From Eopsaltria australis (lineage: Eukaryota > Chordata > Aves > Passeriformes > Petroicidae), in the NCBI GenBank assembly GCA_034509425.1, contig JAVTVJ010001154.1, forward strand, positions 496,001 to 560,000: a stretch of 64,000 nucleotides of DNA, in the 5' to 3' direction. The stretch's first letter is position 1. Every line of letters begins with the position of its first letter. The position numbers and the translations under genes are program-made. Under the pieces are notes generated by a model. It was not told the DNA's origin, searched no databases, and was given only the letters and a program-made list of their open reading frames with translations. Below are positions 1-12,660 of this stretch, piece after piece.

Positions 1-3000
1 CTGCAGGGCATGGAGAGTCCTAGAGAGTTGGCCTGAGGCTTAGATTTGGGGTTCTAGTCTTTAAAAAATTTCCTATTTTACCTTGGCCAAATCACACAAA
101 CTCAGGCCTTCTAAATTTATCCAGATGCCATGGACTAATCTACCTTAATAGAATCTGTATCCTTTTACTCTCCTCCTTTACTTCTTTTTTAAGAAGTAAA
201 TCCTTATCCCACACAAATGAGAAGCTAATGCACATTTTAAGGACCATCAGTTTCTCTGTAACAAGTGCCAGTGATTGATAGGAGAAAGAGTTACCCAGGC
301 TTTTTGAAGCATCTCTTTTGAAGAATTCTTATTCCACCTTCAGGGCAAATTCATTTCTTGAATAAAGCAGTGCCAATGTCATTAACCTCCCTGAATTGCA
401 AGTCTTGGCAAAAAAGAAAACCACCTTTCCTACTATTTCCTTGAGAGTAATTATTCATGATTAAAGAAAGCCAAATTAGTAGGAAATATGAATAGAGTTC
501 CATAAAGCAATTTCAGAGATACGAGCAGCTGTCTCTGCTGCAGAGAACTGTAAAAGGGAACCTTTCACTGCCTGCTCACACTTCAGAGTTGCTGTGCACA
601 GCTTAGGAAGAAGAAAGGAAATGTTAATTATGTTTCTTTTAACCTAACCTTCCTTTTATATATCTGTTTCTAGGAATACCATATCCATAGATGCTTGAAG
701 TGTTCTTGGGTTAAGAAGCTTTGTTTCAGATGTGAAAATATTTAAGCCAGATACTACATTTCCTAGCTATTAGTTCTTCCTTTTTTGATTTCCTTTCTGG
801 GTATTTTTTGGAGTTTAAGACTTAGCTGATGGACTTTCCTTAAGAGATGTAAGAACATCAGAGGTACTTTTCATTCTGTGACCGACAGCTCTGGCAAAGC
901 CCTGCCTGCAGGTGCCTGGAGCTCATCTCGTTTTTGGCAGAACAGAATCCCACAGAATCCTCTCACAGAACCCCAGAAGGGCCAGGGGACAGAGACAGAG
1001 GTTCCTGCTCACTGCTGGGACACTGCTGCTCGGGGTTGGGATTTAATGGTGTTGAGGATTTGGACTGGTCATTTTAAACCACACTCATCCACTAAGTTTC
1101 TGCTAAAATCTTTTCCTAAAGCCTGCTCTCTCTGAGTTAACTTCAGGAAGTTATCACAAGGTATCAGAGTACTGCAGGCAATCATTTCCAATGGCTGAGT
1201 GTGACTGAAGCCATGCAGAGAAACACCAGACACAGCTTTTACAGTCACAGCCTCTCCTGCCTGTGCTGTGCTGCAGCCCAGCCCCAGCTGCATCCTCCAC
1301 ACAGATGCATTTACTGCCCTGTGCAGAAAGGAGAAACGCCATCCCACCTCCTCTGCATCAAGGAATTCAGCTAAGAATCTCTGCACATAAAATCATTCTG
1401 GTCTTTAGCATCTCTCACAAAAGAACAATCCTGCTGTAAGAATTGACAGGAGTTCCCTAAAGGGAATTCAGAATTGAGAACTAACTTTTGCATTCCAATT
1501 CCAACAGAAATTCCAGTTTATAGATGGAAAGGTACCTCTGAAAGCAACATACAGACAGCTCTCACTTCTGAATTTCTGCCTATCTGTTCCACTCCTGTCA
1601 TGCAGATAAATTAACTTCTTGTCATCTTATTAGCCAAGGAATTCTTGCAATATCTTACAGTTGGATAATGTCTGCTTTTTCCTTTATGTTGGATAAATCA
1701 GTTTAGACATCTAAAGTCTCCATCACCCTTATTTCCTGTTTAATATACACGAAGTATCAGTAATATCTGGGTATCATCTCACATATTCTCCAGGTCTTTT
1801 TTGGAAATAAATTAATGGCAAACTGCTGAATCGCACTAAAGGGAGATTTCGCAATTTTTATTAGAGTCCACCAATAACTGTAATTACCTGTGCCACAAAA
1901 AATATCAGTAAAAAGTATTTTCAGAAGTCACAGAGCAGAAAATAGTTTTTTAAAAAAAACCATGAAAATATACACAGGAATATTGCAATCAACTATATTC
2001 ATAATTACATTTAATATAACTGAAAATGAAGTTTTCCTAAAACCCATCTGTCTGTTGATTTAAATGATGCCTTTCACACACTGCAATAAATCTGCAGCTT
2101 TCCTTATGCTAATCAAAAATATGCAATAGATGAATGGTCCAATGCAGCAATCATGGTAAATAATTGCAGTAAAATCATAACCAGCCACAGCTTGAATAAT
2201 GCTAAGAGTTTGACGACAATTTCAACTGTCAACAATCAAGCAGCCAAATACTTTTTCTCCTGAATAAAATTTAGGGGAATGAATAATACTTAAAAGCTCA
2301 TGCAGGTGACATTCGTGACGTATTTTCCTCATTGTTCAGCAATCCCTTTTTTATTTTATTCAAGCGAGTGGCAGTGTTGCCAGGACATTTATGTGGGAAC
2401 ATTTACCTTCACGTATGCTTGCTGAAAACATTATTTCTCCACAAAATAGAACATCATAAATTGGACAGATTTTTTCTTGAGGGCAAGGAAAATAATGTTG
2501 TTTACTGCTATTTTTTCTAGGTTTGTACATGTAATAAGACTCTGAAATTAGCTCCTTGGGATGCTTAAGGAAGTCAGGCAAGGCCATTCGTTGTACAGCA
2601 GAAGCAATAACTTGTTTTAATTCCATGTTAATTTAATTTTGTCTGGATTTTTTTCAAAATAGACCAATTCCACTCCATTCTGGGGCAAATTATGCACTCT
2701 ATGTACATACTGATCATGTCTTGATAAGCAGAGATCCCATTAGGTGTTTAATAATTGACTATTCAATAGAGCGCTGATGCATTTTTGTCTGGAACCAATT
2801 CACCTTTGTCTGTGTATCAAGAAGAAAGTACAATGAATTCCAGATACGGTCTGGAAATGTAAAGGCCATATGCTTTATTCATCTTTATATGCTTTATTCA
2901 TCTCAGGTCTTTCCAACTCCATATTCATGGCAGGCACTGCTTGGGAATTAATATCCTGGCTCGGATATGCCAGTATATATACAATATGATTTATTAGAGC

Positions 3001-6000
3001 AATGATTCATTGAAAAGCACCTTGAACCTATCAGGGAGACAGCACCTTCCGTGACAGGCTTGACCTGGGAAATAAATCACTCACTGCTGTATTTGCAGAG
3101 ATGTGTGTGACGTGTCAGACTGACAAATAAACCCGCTGGTAACAGTATTTAAAATAGCAAGTTTAAAGAAGTGTTGCTGTTGCTCAGACACACAAACACC
3201 TCTGTGGCAGAACAGCAAGCACAGGAAGGTCCCCACTGGGCATGCAGAGCTGCCAAGCCACCACTGCCAGCTCAGGAAGAGATGATCTCCTAAACAGAGG
3301 GCCTATTCTCAAATGTAGCATGTTCCATCTCACCAAAAAAAAAAAAAAGCATCTCCATCACCTCTGTTCTCACCAAACAATTCTAACCAAGGTCAAGCAG
3401 CCTGGCTGGTTTCAGGCACAAACTTTAAGTCTCACAACCATTGAATGCAACACAGAGTGAAAAGTAAGACTGAAGCAAACAGTATCTAAAATTTCCAATG
3501 TCATTTAATCTCAAGGAGAAAGAGCAGTAATTTTTTCTCCATTGGGAAAAAGTCTCTCTTAGCTGTGCAGTAACCAAACCTTTTCCATGTTTGGCAGCTG
3601 CATGGCTAAATGTGAATTTATTATATATTATGACGATCAAGCCAGCACCTTCAAGAGCAATAAATTCACACACAAATGATTTTTGTCACTTTGCCACAAC
3701 TGCTCTATTGGCCCAAGAGTGCCTCTGAATTCCAGCAGAATATAACCAATGCCTAATCCCTCACAGGTAAAGCAGCAATGCCCTGAAGTAAAGCATCTGT
3801 TACTTTCATAGTGGTTTGTAAAATCACAAATGTAGATTTGTCACCAGCCAAATCTGGTGAAGGGTTGCTTCTATCTGATAATCTCACCTGTTATATCTTG
3901 TAACATTACACAGGCTGACATAAACCTTGCCACGGAAAATAAACTGATAATGTTCAACTTAACATTTTAAGAGATTTTTGGTATTACTTCACCATTCTTA
4001 TTATTAGGAAGTGTTTATCTTCAGATCACTACAAAGCAGAAAACCATTTCAAACATTGATTTCTTTGCATCTTACCTTAATTTTTGCCGTCTTTGCAGCC
4101 ATTCCTTCCAAATATTTGGGTTTCACCTCTAAATGTGTTGACTTCAAACCATAACAGACTTTTCCCCACACTTTGCAGTTATTTTTACCTCAGAAGGTTT
4201 GAGAAATTCTTTAGAACACAAAGCACCCCAAACACTTTTATCCACCAATCCATACCTATGTTTTGAGAGGCATTTATCAAACGAGGTCAGAGTTTTGCCA
4301 CAGTGATAACAGACCCCATCACACTAAATAAGTTTTACATAGCTGCTAAATAAATGCTTTTTTCACCCACCTGTGGTTGCTGATGAGCAACAGAATTTCT
4401 TCCCATCTAGGGAAAGAATTTCACATCAGGTCAGCTGCAAGCCACTGCCTCAGCTCTAGAGGTGGGGCCACTGCAAGTACCCCATTCTCCTCTAGGTCTG
4501 GAGGAGAACCAAAATAAAACCCTGCAAAGACCTGAACTAGGATTTTTAGGAATCTATGTTCATTGCTTTCTAACACATTTGAGATGTCTCTTTTGTTTCA
4601 TTTCCCTGCAGACTGTGGGTTTGACTACACAGCTCTCCAAGTGTTAAACAGCTTCATTTGCGATTGGATGCTTGTCTGTGATTTATTTTATCTTTTACTG
4701 GTGGGGCCCTCAACAGGCAAAGTCAATTTAGTGATTTTCTGAAGCAAACAATAACTTACAAGATGTGAACTCAATTCACGGTCCAGCTGAAGTGTTGGGA
4801 GTCTCCCCAGTGATCTCTCCACATGTTTAATGTGGTTCTGCTGTACTTAGGGGTATTTCCACTCTTTCACAGCCTCCTTTGCTGAGAATACCTTTGCTAG
4901 GTGCCATTGATTGCCAGTGATTTATTTCCTTCTTGTTTATTTACCAAGATGTGCTCTTTACCCACTTGTGTGGAGTTACAGCCCTGATCTGCTGCACACC
5001 CACAGCTCCACTTCTGCATTTGCTGGGATTGTGATTGCAGACACGTGGGCAAAAATGACAGTGGACACTGAGCATCTTAATTACAGAGCCTGATTGTGCT
5101 TGGCTCTTTTCTTCAGGACAATAATCATGTATAACACAGACAGCTGGGTTTTTTCTGTTCCCATATAACTGTTATGCTGTCACTGCATTCAGTAAAACAC
5201 ATCTAGTGAAAATGCCTTCAGCTGACGAGTTCAGGAGATAATGCTGGTTCTGCACTAGCTGGAAAATTACTGACATTTCACTGCACGAGGGATGCTGTTT
5301 TCTAAGTGGATACTTCACCTTTTAAACGGCTTATTACAAGCCTGGCTGTAGGCTGTACCATTACACACAGATTTTGTCTTTCATCATCAACAATGGCAAG
5401 CACCAGCACCACTCTGCAGCTCCAGAGACACTTCAGCTGCTGATGGCCTCTGAGTGGTGAAAATAACCAGCAGCTTCTCATTCCTGAGTTACTCAGTGGT
5501 TTTCAGAGCTGCCTCTCGTGCTTCTCTGGATGCTGTCTAAATCAGTCAAATGCCCCACTCAGGACTAAAATGAAAATACACTCAAAAATACGTGGGAAAG
5601 GAAGATTTTTATGAAAAGGTTCATATCTTTAATGAAAAATAGACCAAGCCCTGCTTGTCATTTCTGTCTCTGTTTTAAATATGTCTATCTTTTCAACTGT
5701 TAGCACATCACAGCCAGCTATGCTATTTTGCAATAATAACTAACAATGGCAATTACACACGATTTTATGGCTCTCCTGAAGGAAAAAAGTCTTGACACAG
5801 CTGTAATGAAAAGCAAAGAAAACCCCAAAAAACCAAAACCCCTTAGGTCTGCTTTTCCCAGAGCTCCATATATTTTTCTCTGCAAGCGTTTATTCCAGCA
5901 GTGATCTCTGCAGGAAGAACAGAGCTCCAGACAGAGTCGGGCACTGCTGCTGGATTCTGAATTGCCCGTGTATGGACAAACCAATTAGTGACTGGCAATA

Positions 6001-8017
6001 AGTCATCAGGTGCAATTGAAAGGAATTTGCAATCTGGCTTTGCCTCCTCAAGAGGCTCTTATCTTCCCATCCACGGTTGCTATAACCTGAAACTCCTCTG
6101 CAGCTGCCATCTGGCAGCAAGTGTGGATCTGGCCTAAATGAGCAACAATAAAGATGGATGAAAGCCTGGATACTTCACACTGCACAACACGGCTTTGTAA
6201 AAGAGCCTTTAGATTAAATGATACCAAAATCAAGATTTTAAGCATTATGTTTATGTCTCATTGTATCATTTCAAAGTTTATATAAAACAGATTAAATAAC
6301 CTTCTAGCCAAGTCACTCAAAACTAGACCAGTGAGGGATGAAAGAAAGAAATCTACTAGCTGACAAAGGTAACAGAAACCATAATCCAAAAATGGGTAAA
6401 ATGTGATGTTTACAGCACATTCGGTTTTTATTCTCTGAAGTACAATACTGCATGTCCTAAAAAAGTGCACAAATGCATCTGACTGGTGTTGAGGGACTGG
6501 AGCTGACCTCGTGCCATGGCCTGGTAACATTGTCCAGCCTGCTGAGAGCCAGAGCACCAGCACCGTGTGGGGACAGATGGAATTCCCTTGTGGGGACAGT
6601 GACCCTGCAGTGCCTCCCCAAAACACAAACCCCACACTCCCCTGACCACTTTGTCCACAAAAATCCCACTGTACTAACCGTAAGATCAGTTATAGGAAGG
6701 GAAAAATTCTCTCCATTTCCTCCTGACAACTCTAGGAGACAAAAGGAGGTTACATGGGGGGAAAGCCTGTGAGTATGGTTTGCTCTCAGAAAATAGCACC
6801 AATCCTGAGTATTTCAGCAAGCCTGTGTGCTGTGGCAGCAGAATCAAAGGCTGGAGTAGCTCTGTTTCTGAGAGTGGGAAAACGATGTGCCTTTACAGCA
6901 ATTCCTCTCAGAAACGCAATAACGAAATCCACATATTATACCCAGTTTGTCTACGTTACACAATTCAGCATTATGGAGAAGCTGTTCTGAAAATTACAGA
7001 GCTCCCAAAAAGTGACAGCTCTGTTTCACAACAAACCTCCAAGGTTTGAAATCAGTCTTTGTTCTGCATTGAAGGAACACAAAATCCCCTCCATATCTTT
7101 TCCGAAGGGAAATGTGTCAGACACCCAATTTTATAAAAACCCAAATGCTTTTCAGTCCTGGACTCATCTCCTTCCTCCCTGCCCTATCTGTGCAAGGGAT
7201 CAGCGAGCACTCTGCAGGCAGAATGTTATCAGAACAAATATACCACCACAACACACTTCAGTATTGACCAGTGCCACATTTGAACCAAAAGCAATTGAAT
7301 TAAAATCATCAGCACAGGGCACCTCGAGATCCAGCAGTGCCAGTGTTGGACAACATCACAGAGGGAGGCTCTAACTCTGCTGGGCTGCCCATGTTCCACA
7401 TGGGGGTGTTACAGCATCTTTGCTGCACAGAAATATTTTTAGTATTTTTTATTTTAAAAGTATTTTAGTATACAAAAAAAGGTATTTCTTTGTCTTGGTC
7501 GTTTCTGAATTAGAACAGAGCCATACCAAGAATACAGGAATGGTTTCCTTTTGATAATGGGATTACTCCCACTTTCAGCTCAGCAGAACTATTAATTCTC
7601 AAACTTCCAGTGATACAGAGACTTTAGGTATAGGGAAGCTGACATTTGACAAAAATGGTGCTGTGGTTTTCAGTACAATTATTAGAAATACCTGCAGGTA
7701 AATTCTGCAGGTTACTGAAGAACACAGCACCACACTAAGATTCACCAAGAGAAATCCCAAAGAATGCACGAATGAAAAGCAAGGTGCCAAATACTTTCAT
7801 AAAATCCACTTGAAAAAACAATATCAAATTTCTTATTTTAAGTAATTGATTTTTCAAGGATCTTACAAAATTTCTCTTGAACTGGTTATATGTTGTTGTT
7901 GTTGTTGCTACCTCCAGACACAACCCTGGAATTTTTTAAAATTGTGATTAAAAAACCAAACAACTATAAGGTTTTATGAACCAGTAACACCACTTACTGT
8001 GCTGGAAAGATAGTATG
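1..8017. other. Intergenic stretch without recognisable genes
   Basis: I see no exon with flanking splice sites and no recognisable protein homology here; the open frames are all short and unlike known families. The composition is AT-rich. Minor features are a tandem duplication of about 18 bp at 2868-2904 (core TATGCTTTATTCATCT twice), an A14 run at 3335-3348 and a short GTT repeat at 7891-7907. By human synteny, CLSTN2 would lie further to the left on the opposite strand, but none of its exons is recognised. Regulatory elements could be present and cannot be judged without cross-species alignment. Confidence 0.6.
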
Positions 8018-8120
8018 GAATGTTGTAGCGTCGCCGCTGGTGAGGGCCGGACAGCTGCCCACCAGGGTTCTGGGCAGCACCCCAGCGGCGGCGACGATCG
8101 AGCGCCCCTGACCACCGCAG

Positions 8121-8320
8121 GCCCAGGTTCACTGCCGTCGGTCGGGCCCTTGCCGTCCCTTGCCGCAGGCTGTGCCTCCCTGCAGGGTAGACACTGTTTC
8201 CGATTGAGCTGGAGTATTGAGCCCAGGTTCACTGCCGTCGGTCGGGCCCTTGCCGTCCCTTGCCGCAGGCTGTGCCTCCCGCCAGGGCAGACACTGTTTC
8301 CGATTGAGCTGGAGTATCTC
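8121..8320. repeat. 100-bp direct tandem duplication inside the solo LTR
   Basis: Two copies with a period of exactly 100 bp start at 8121 and 8221, both with GCCCAGGTTCACTGCCGTCG. They stay nearly identical up to GAGCTGGAGTAT; the visible differences are small, near 8183-8192 versus 8283-8292 (CTGCAGGGTAG versus GCCAGGGCAG). The copies lie in the presumed R/U5 half of the minus-strand LTR. The duplication may be specific to this locus or shared by the LTR subfamily. Confidence 0.9.
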
Positions 8321-8422
8321 GGGAGGGATCTTTAGCCCCGGAATAAGAGAGACACTGTATCTGAGGCCCATAGTACTCTGGGCATCCGGGACCTACAGAC
8401 CCAGAGCTCCGGTAGCACCAGA

Positions 8423-8430
8423 CTTTTATA
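8423..8430 (-). promoter_or_regulatory. TATA box of the solo LTR
   Basis: The minus strand reads TATAAAAG, preceded by CCCC. Two CCAAT-type boxes lie upstream on that strand (near 8443-8449 and 8547-8553 on the + strand, read as CCAATCA). Spacing and order fit a retroviral U3 promoter directed away from NMNAT3, toward lower coordinates. Whether it is active is unknown. Confidence 0.65.
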
Positions 8431-8773
8431 GGGGAACACAAACCAATCACACACAGCCTAGGGGGAGGAACAAGGGAGGGACAAGGGAACAAGGACCAAC
8501 CGGGAAGGGAAAGGGGAGGAGAAGGGAATACAGGCAGGGGTACAAACCAATCATCAACCGAATAACCGAGAACAATCCAGAAACCAAGGATGAGGGACAG
8601 GAGATGGGCAGGTGGCAGGACAAATGGGGAGAGGGCAGCCAACCCCTAGGAGAGCCAGCCCTTCTGGGGCATGCTACAACAAACTCCACCCCAGGGGTGA
8701 CCTTCCAGAGCCTCCTGGGAGAAGGGGAGGGAAAAAAGGGGTTTTGGGGGCCTGAACCACCGCCACGGAATGT

Positions 8774-11700
8774 CATCGGACACGTTGTGCAAACAAAACA
8801 AGGTATTTTAACTCCACTAAAATTCAAAATACAAGCAAGTTGAGGCAATGATGGAAACAGTTGATACATATTAACAAAACTTTACAAACAGTGGAGGATT
8901 AAGGAGAGGGAGAAAAAAAGAACCCCAAGCAATTTCAAATGCACGTCTGAGAGACTCTCTAAACACAGAATGAAATGAACCAAACATTTCATTGTGTTTA
9001 CTTGTGACAGAAAAGAAAGACTGTTTTGATGGCCATGGAACCTACAACAAGTGAAAAATTTTGTTTATCTTCCTTTCTCTGTTTGTATTTTATCTCCTAG
9101 ATAAGTCTTCTTTGCAGCCAAGTTAAAAAGTTTTATGATTGTTTTTGAGCCTTTTCAAGTTGGTTTGGGCTTTCAGACAAAGCTTTGTATTCTGCCCTGT
9201 CTGTTCCTCAGCTCGTTTATCTTCTGTGGCTTCAGAGGGATCAGCACACGGGAGCCTGCCTTGCTTTGCTTCTGTACTGCAGTTTAGCCCTTTGATTGCT
9301 GCTGCCTGCCTCAGGAATGATGGATTTGCTAATGTTTGCCTTTAATTCTAACAGCAATCAACCGACGCAATGACTTTCGTTTGCTGCAAGTCAACGTTTT
9401 CCTGCCCACCTGCACTTGTGATATTCCATGTAATGTTCAAACTAACTGTAACTACAGCACTTAAGTAATTTAAAGATAAAAGCCTGGGTATTTACTTTAC
9501 TTGTGTATAGATGAAGCCATGTGAACATCACCGAAGCTGCAAGCCCCAACTCTGTGAGGTGGGGAAAGGTTAATGAAGACTTCTCTCATGCTTCTCTTCT
9601 CCATCTAATCCCAACAGAATTTTCTTGAGATCTGAACTGCACATCAGAACAGAGCAGATGCCAGCAACTAAAAGATTATTCTGACATGCCGTGCTGCTGT
9701 TTTGGCAGGTTTTACAATTACAAGGCTAAATTCTACAGCCTCAGTGTGCACAACTTAGGTAGGACCCTGGGAGTTCTATGTCTCAAGAACTGCATCGAAT
9801 GCCAAGTTTTCTTCCAAAAACTGATTCACAGCATCTGGAACAACTTTGGTTTGGAATTCCATACTCATAGTCTCACACCTTGACGTGGTGTTTTCTGATT
9901 TATGTTTTATTTAATACTAATGTAGCAGTAACAGAACAACATGTTGCTCCAAAATCCACTGAAACTCGGCCAGAAACCCATGAAAATAATACTGTGATAA
10001 AGAGTAGAAGCCAGTCCAGTGACTGCCATTACCTTTAAGTAATTGTCAGAACATTACATGATTGTGCAGTGGTAAATTTGTCTTCATTTGGTTGCTGGAA
10101 GACAGGCTTTAATTAGCCCATCTTTCATAATCACTGTGGAACTTTCTGTGGTCATTGTTCTTCCCTTGCAGAGGAGCATCTCAGTGCTTCAGCTCCTGTC
10201 CACCTCCTAGTCTGATCCCATCTCTTCCCACATCATCCCTTTTACACCACAGCACTCGAGGCATGGTTTGCAACTTCCCCCACTTCCAGAGGGCTCAGGA
10301 TCACACTCAGCACTCTGTCTGTTACCTTCAGCAAATTATTCTCAGTTCCAAAGCACTTTATTTATTAAACAGTCTCTTAAAAACTAATGTGAAGTGGAAA
10401 GCTTCACATGTTTAAGGGCAGCAAGCCAGAAATGCTTTACTACAACTGAGATTCAGTTTACAAAAAACTGGTAAGGACAGAGCCTCAGCCAGCACCGAAC
10501 AGCTCCCACTGGGATCAGTGGAACCACAATAATTTGTGCCCATTCAGCAGCTCATCCTCAGTTTTCCAACCTGATGCACACGATTTAACCTTTGGATTGG
10601 CTGTCTTCTCTGTAAATGAAGGACTACGTTTCCTTTTGGAGGGAATCTTATATACTGACAAAACATGTAACAGTAATTAAAACTCTAGGAAGAGGAGGTT
10701 TTAATCTTGGCTACTACTTTTCAGGAAAAACCTTATATGTTTTGGTCAGCCAAAATAAGTGGTCCATTCTGCACAGGATGTCAGCCCCATAAAGTTTTTG
10801 AAAATTGACTTCTGTCTTGCAAAGGGAGTTGGGGAATGGTTTTTTCTACAAAGTTCTAGATGCTTTTGTAAGAAAGATTATTTATACAGACATGTTAGCT
10901 CATTTCAAAACTGCCAAGCTGGCTTTTCATCATTATACAATCCCACAGCTTTTAAAAGCTGAGCACCTGCAGTCTGGACTGCTTATGTATAAGAAATTGC
11001 TTGTGTAGTCTTCATCCACCATTCTCCCTGTTTTAAACAATGACAAAAGTCACCCTGCCACTAACAGTAATAGCTCCCTAATATCTCAAATTGCAAGATG
11101 TGGTCTATGAAAAATGAAACTTCATGTGAACAGAGCAGGACCAAAGCCAAGTGTGGAAATGTCATGGAGAAACAGACAGCCACACACAGGCAAACAACTT
11201 CAGAACTGCCCACACTGCCCCCTTTATCTGCCTGAGGTTAAACCTCCAAAGTGCAAACTCTGCTCCCAGTCTGAAGCCAAAGCTCCACTGCCAAAACCAC
11301 TCCTGGCCAGCTTCCAGCAAGGGCAGAGAAAGGTCTGGAGTACAGCTCATGGCCTCTGTGCAGGAGTGAAACTTTGTCATTTGTGTGTGCATTTCACACA
11401 GCACAGCCTAAAAATGCATTCCACAGTCCTATTTATTTTTTACTATAATGTCAGACAAGAGGAACATTTATGTTTCCTTCAACAGTATGAAAAACAGGAT
11501 GTTTGGGGTGGACTCTATACCTAACTGGTGACATTCTGACATCTCAAGAAACTGGATTTTACATGCCTGAGAATTAAAGAACCAAATTATTTAAAACTCT
11601 CTGGACTTCACTTTTTGCAAAATCTATTTAATGCACTTTTCATGACCTTGGTGTATTTCACAAAACATTCCACAGCTGACGGAGAAGGAGATGACTTTGT

Positions 11701-12190
11701 GAGGCCACTTACCACAGAGAAAGCCAAGCTTCATGAAGGGAATGAGAGGAACGAGTCTTTACAAACACACCGTGTGAAGCTGCTCGTAAATGGGGCCAGG
11801 GACTTGTATGCAGGGAAGCGACAGAAGAAACTATCAGTTCTAGAAAATGGTACTAATTAGCATGGGCTGTTTGCTCAGCCAAGGCTGTGTTAAACCCTGA
11901 ACTCACAGAAAAAGAACAAGACTGAACAGAATTATGAACAGTGTTTTGTTACATAGAGAGGAAAAAGGGACACAGAGCAGGAGATTCGGGAAGCCTGTAC
12001 CTTCCGAATGCCTCGGGCAGCAGGGAAAGGAGAGGGTGATGTGGATGGGAAATCAAGACAAAAACGGGGCTGCGTCCCCCAACCATTTGAGAGACCCCAT
12101 GGGAAATGCCCCATGGCCTCTCCCTTTATTTAAACCAAGTTCCAGGACTCCTGTGTCTCCCTTTGGACATAAAGCTCCGGCGCTGTGAAT
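8774..12190. other. Intergenic stretch without recognisable genes
   Basis: Between the solo LTR and the CpG island I see only short chance open frames, no plausible exon and no repeat I can name. GC content rises toward the island from about 11.9 kb. Confidence 0.6.
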
Positions 12191-12660
12191 TTTCCAACAT
12201 ATTCATTACCCCAAGCCTGCAGGTGGCCTTGCCCACGCTGCCAGCACAAGCCCGGTGCCGCAGGGCCCATCGCTGGCAGCAGCAGGGAGCCGAAAGGTGG
12301 GGAGGTCACCTTCAGGTGAGCGAAGAAGGAGGAAACGCTGCGGCTGCGAGCGGCCCGGCCCGCGGGGCGGGCGGGGAGCGGGGCCGGCCCCGAGCCTGCA
12401 CCGAGCCAAGGCCGGGCAAGCCAGCCGCAAACCGCGGGTAAGCCAGCCGCAAACCGCGGGTAAGCCAGCCGCAAACCGTGGGTAAGCCAGCCGCAAACCG
12501 CGGGTAAGCGAGCGGCCGAGCACCGCTGCCCCAGCCCGTGCTGCGGTAAGGACGGGAGGAAGGACTGCCGGAGGGACGGAAGGAGGGGAGGAGCCGGCGG
12601 GATCCTGCCGGGAGCCGGCAGCGGCTGCGGGAGCGGAGCGGGCACTGAGGGCACCGCGGG
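12190..12660 (+). promoter_or_regulatory. NMNAT3: CpG island, probable NMNAT3 promoter and noncoding first exon
   Basis: This is the most CpG-dense segment of the window. It includes an Sp1-type GC box (GGGGCGGGCGGGG, about 12364-12376) and many CG dinucleotides. It lies 7 kb upstream of the first NMNAT3 coding exon, which itself begins with a splice acceptor, so at least one upstream noncoding exon is required. Plausible + strand donors inside the island are CAG/GTGAGC (intron would start at 12316) and the four GGGTAAG sites of the 22-bp repeat. Assignment to NMNAT3 rests on position and orientation. A divergent minus-strand transcript is also possible. The transcription start cannot be placed from sequence alone. 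Confidence 0.6.
12421..12508 (+). repeat. Four-copy 22-bp tandem repeat carrying donor-like sites
   Basis: Four consecutive 22-bp units start at 12421, 12443, 12465 and 12487. Each begins CCAGCCGCAAACC and ends CGGGTAAG. Unit 3 differs by one base (CCGTGGG instead of CCGCGGG). Every unit therefore ends in a sequence resembling a U1-type 5' splice site (G/GTAAG), with potential introns starting at 12438, 12460, 12482 and 12504. The array lies in the CpG island. Confidence 0.93.

Larger units (their letters stand above)
8018..8773 (-). mobile_element. Solo LTR of an endogenous retrovirus, with target-site duplication
   Basis: A GC- and CpG-rich block of 744 bp (8024-8767) interrupts AT-rich DNA. 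It is flanked by a perfect 6-bp direct repeat GAATGT (8018-8023 and 8768-8773). Read on the minus strand it has LTR architecture: a U3 part with two ATTGG (CCAAT-type) boxes, a TATAAAAG box at 8430-8423, then a presumed R/U5 part ending in GCTACA. The expected terminal TG at the U3 end reads CG, a probable CpG-type point change. No gag, pol or env remnant and no second LTR are seen, so this is a solo LTR left by LTR-LTR recombination. A 6-bp duplication is typical of alpha/beta-like (ERVK-type) avian elements. The family name cannot be given without a repeat library. The 80-210 codon open frames across it are not genes. Confidence 0.85.

Noticed and set aside
6258..6729. Overlapping minus-strand frames of 76-125 codons
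   Set aside because: Several frames on both strands are open over the same bases, with no homology and no exon boundaries.
8021..8681. Alternative LTR ends at the 9-bp inverted pair TGTTGTAGC / GCTACAACA
   Set aside because: No target-site duplication flanks these positions, whereas GAATGT flanks 8024-8767 exactly. The inner motif is therefore taken as coincidental or internal.
8217..8869. Open frames of 208, 137 and 140 codons on both strands
   Set aside because: They lie within the GC-rich solo LTR and its edge, where few stops occur. They have no domain, no start context and no splice support.
1..12190. Possible CLSTN2 first exon upstream of NMNAT3 on the minus strand
   Set aside because: It was expected from human head-to-head synteny, but no frame resembles the calsyntenin signal peptide or N terminus. 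The gene probably lies outside the window.
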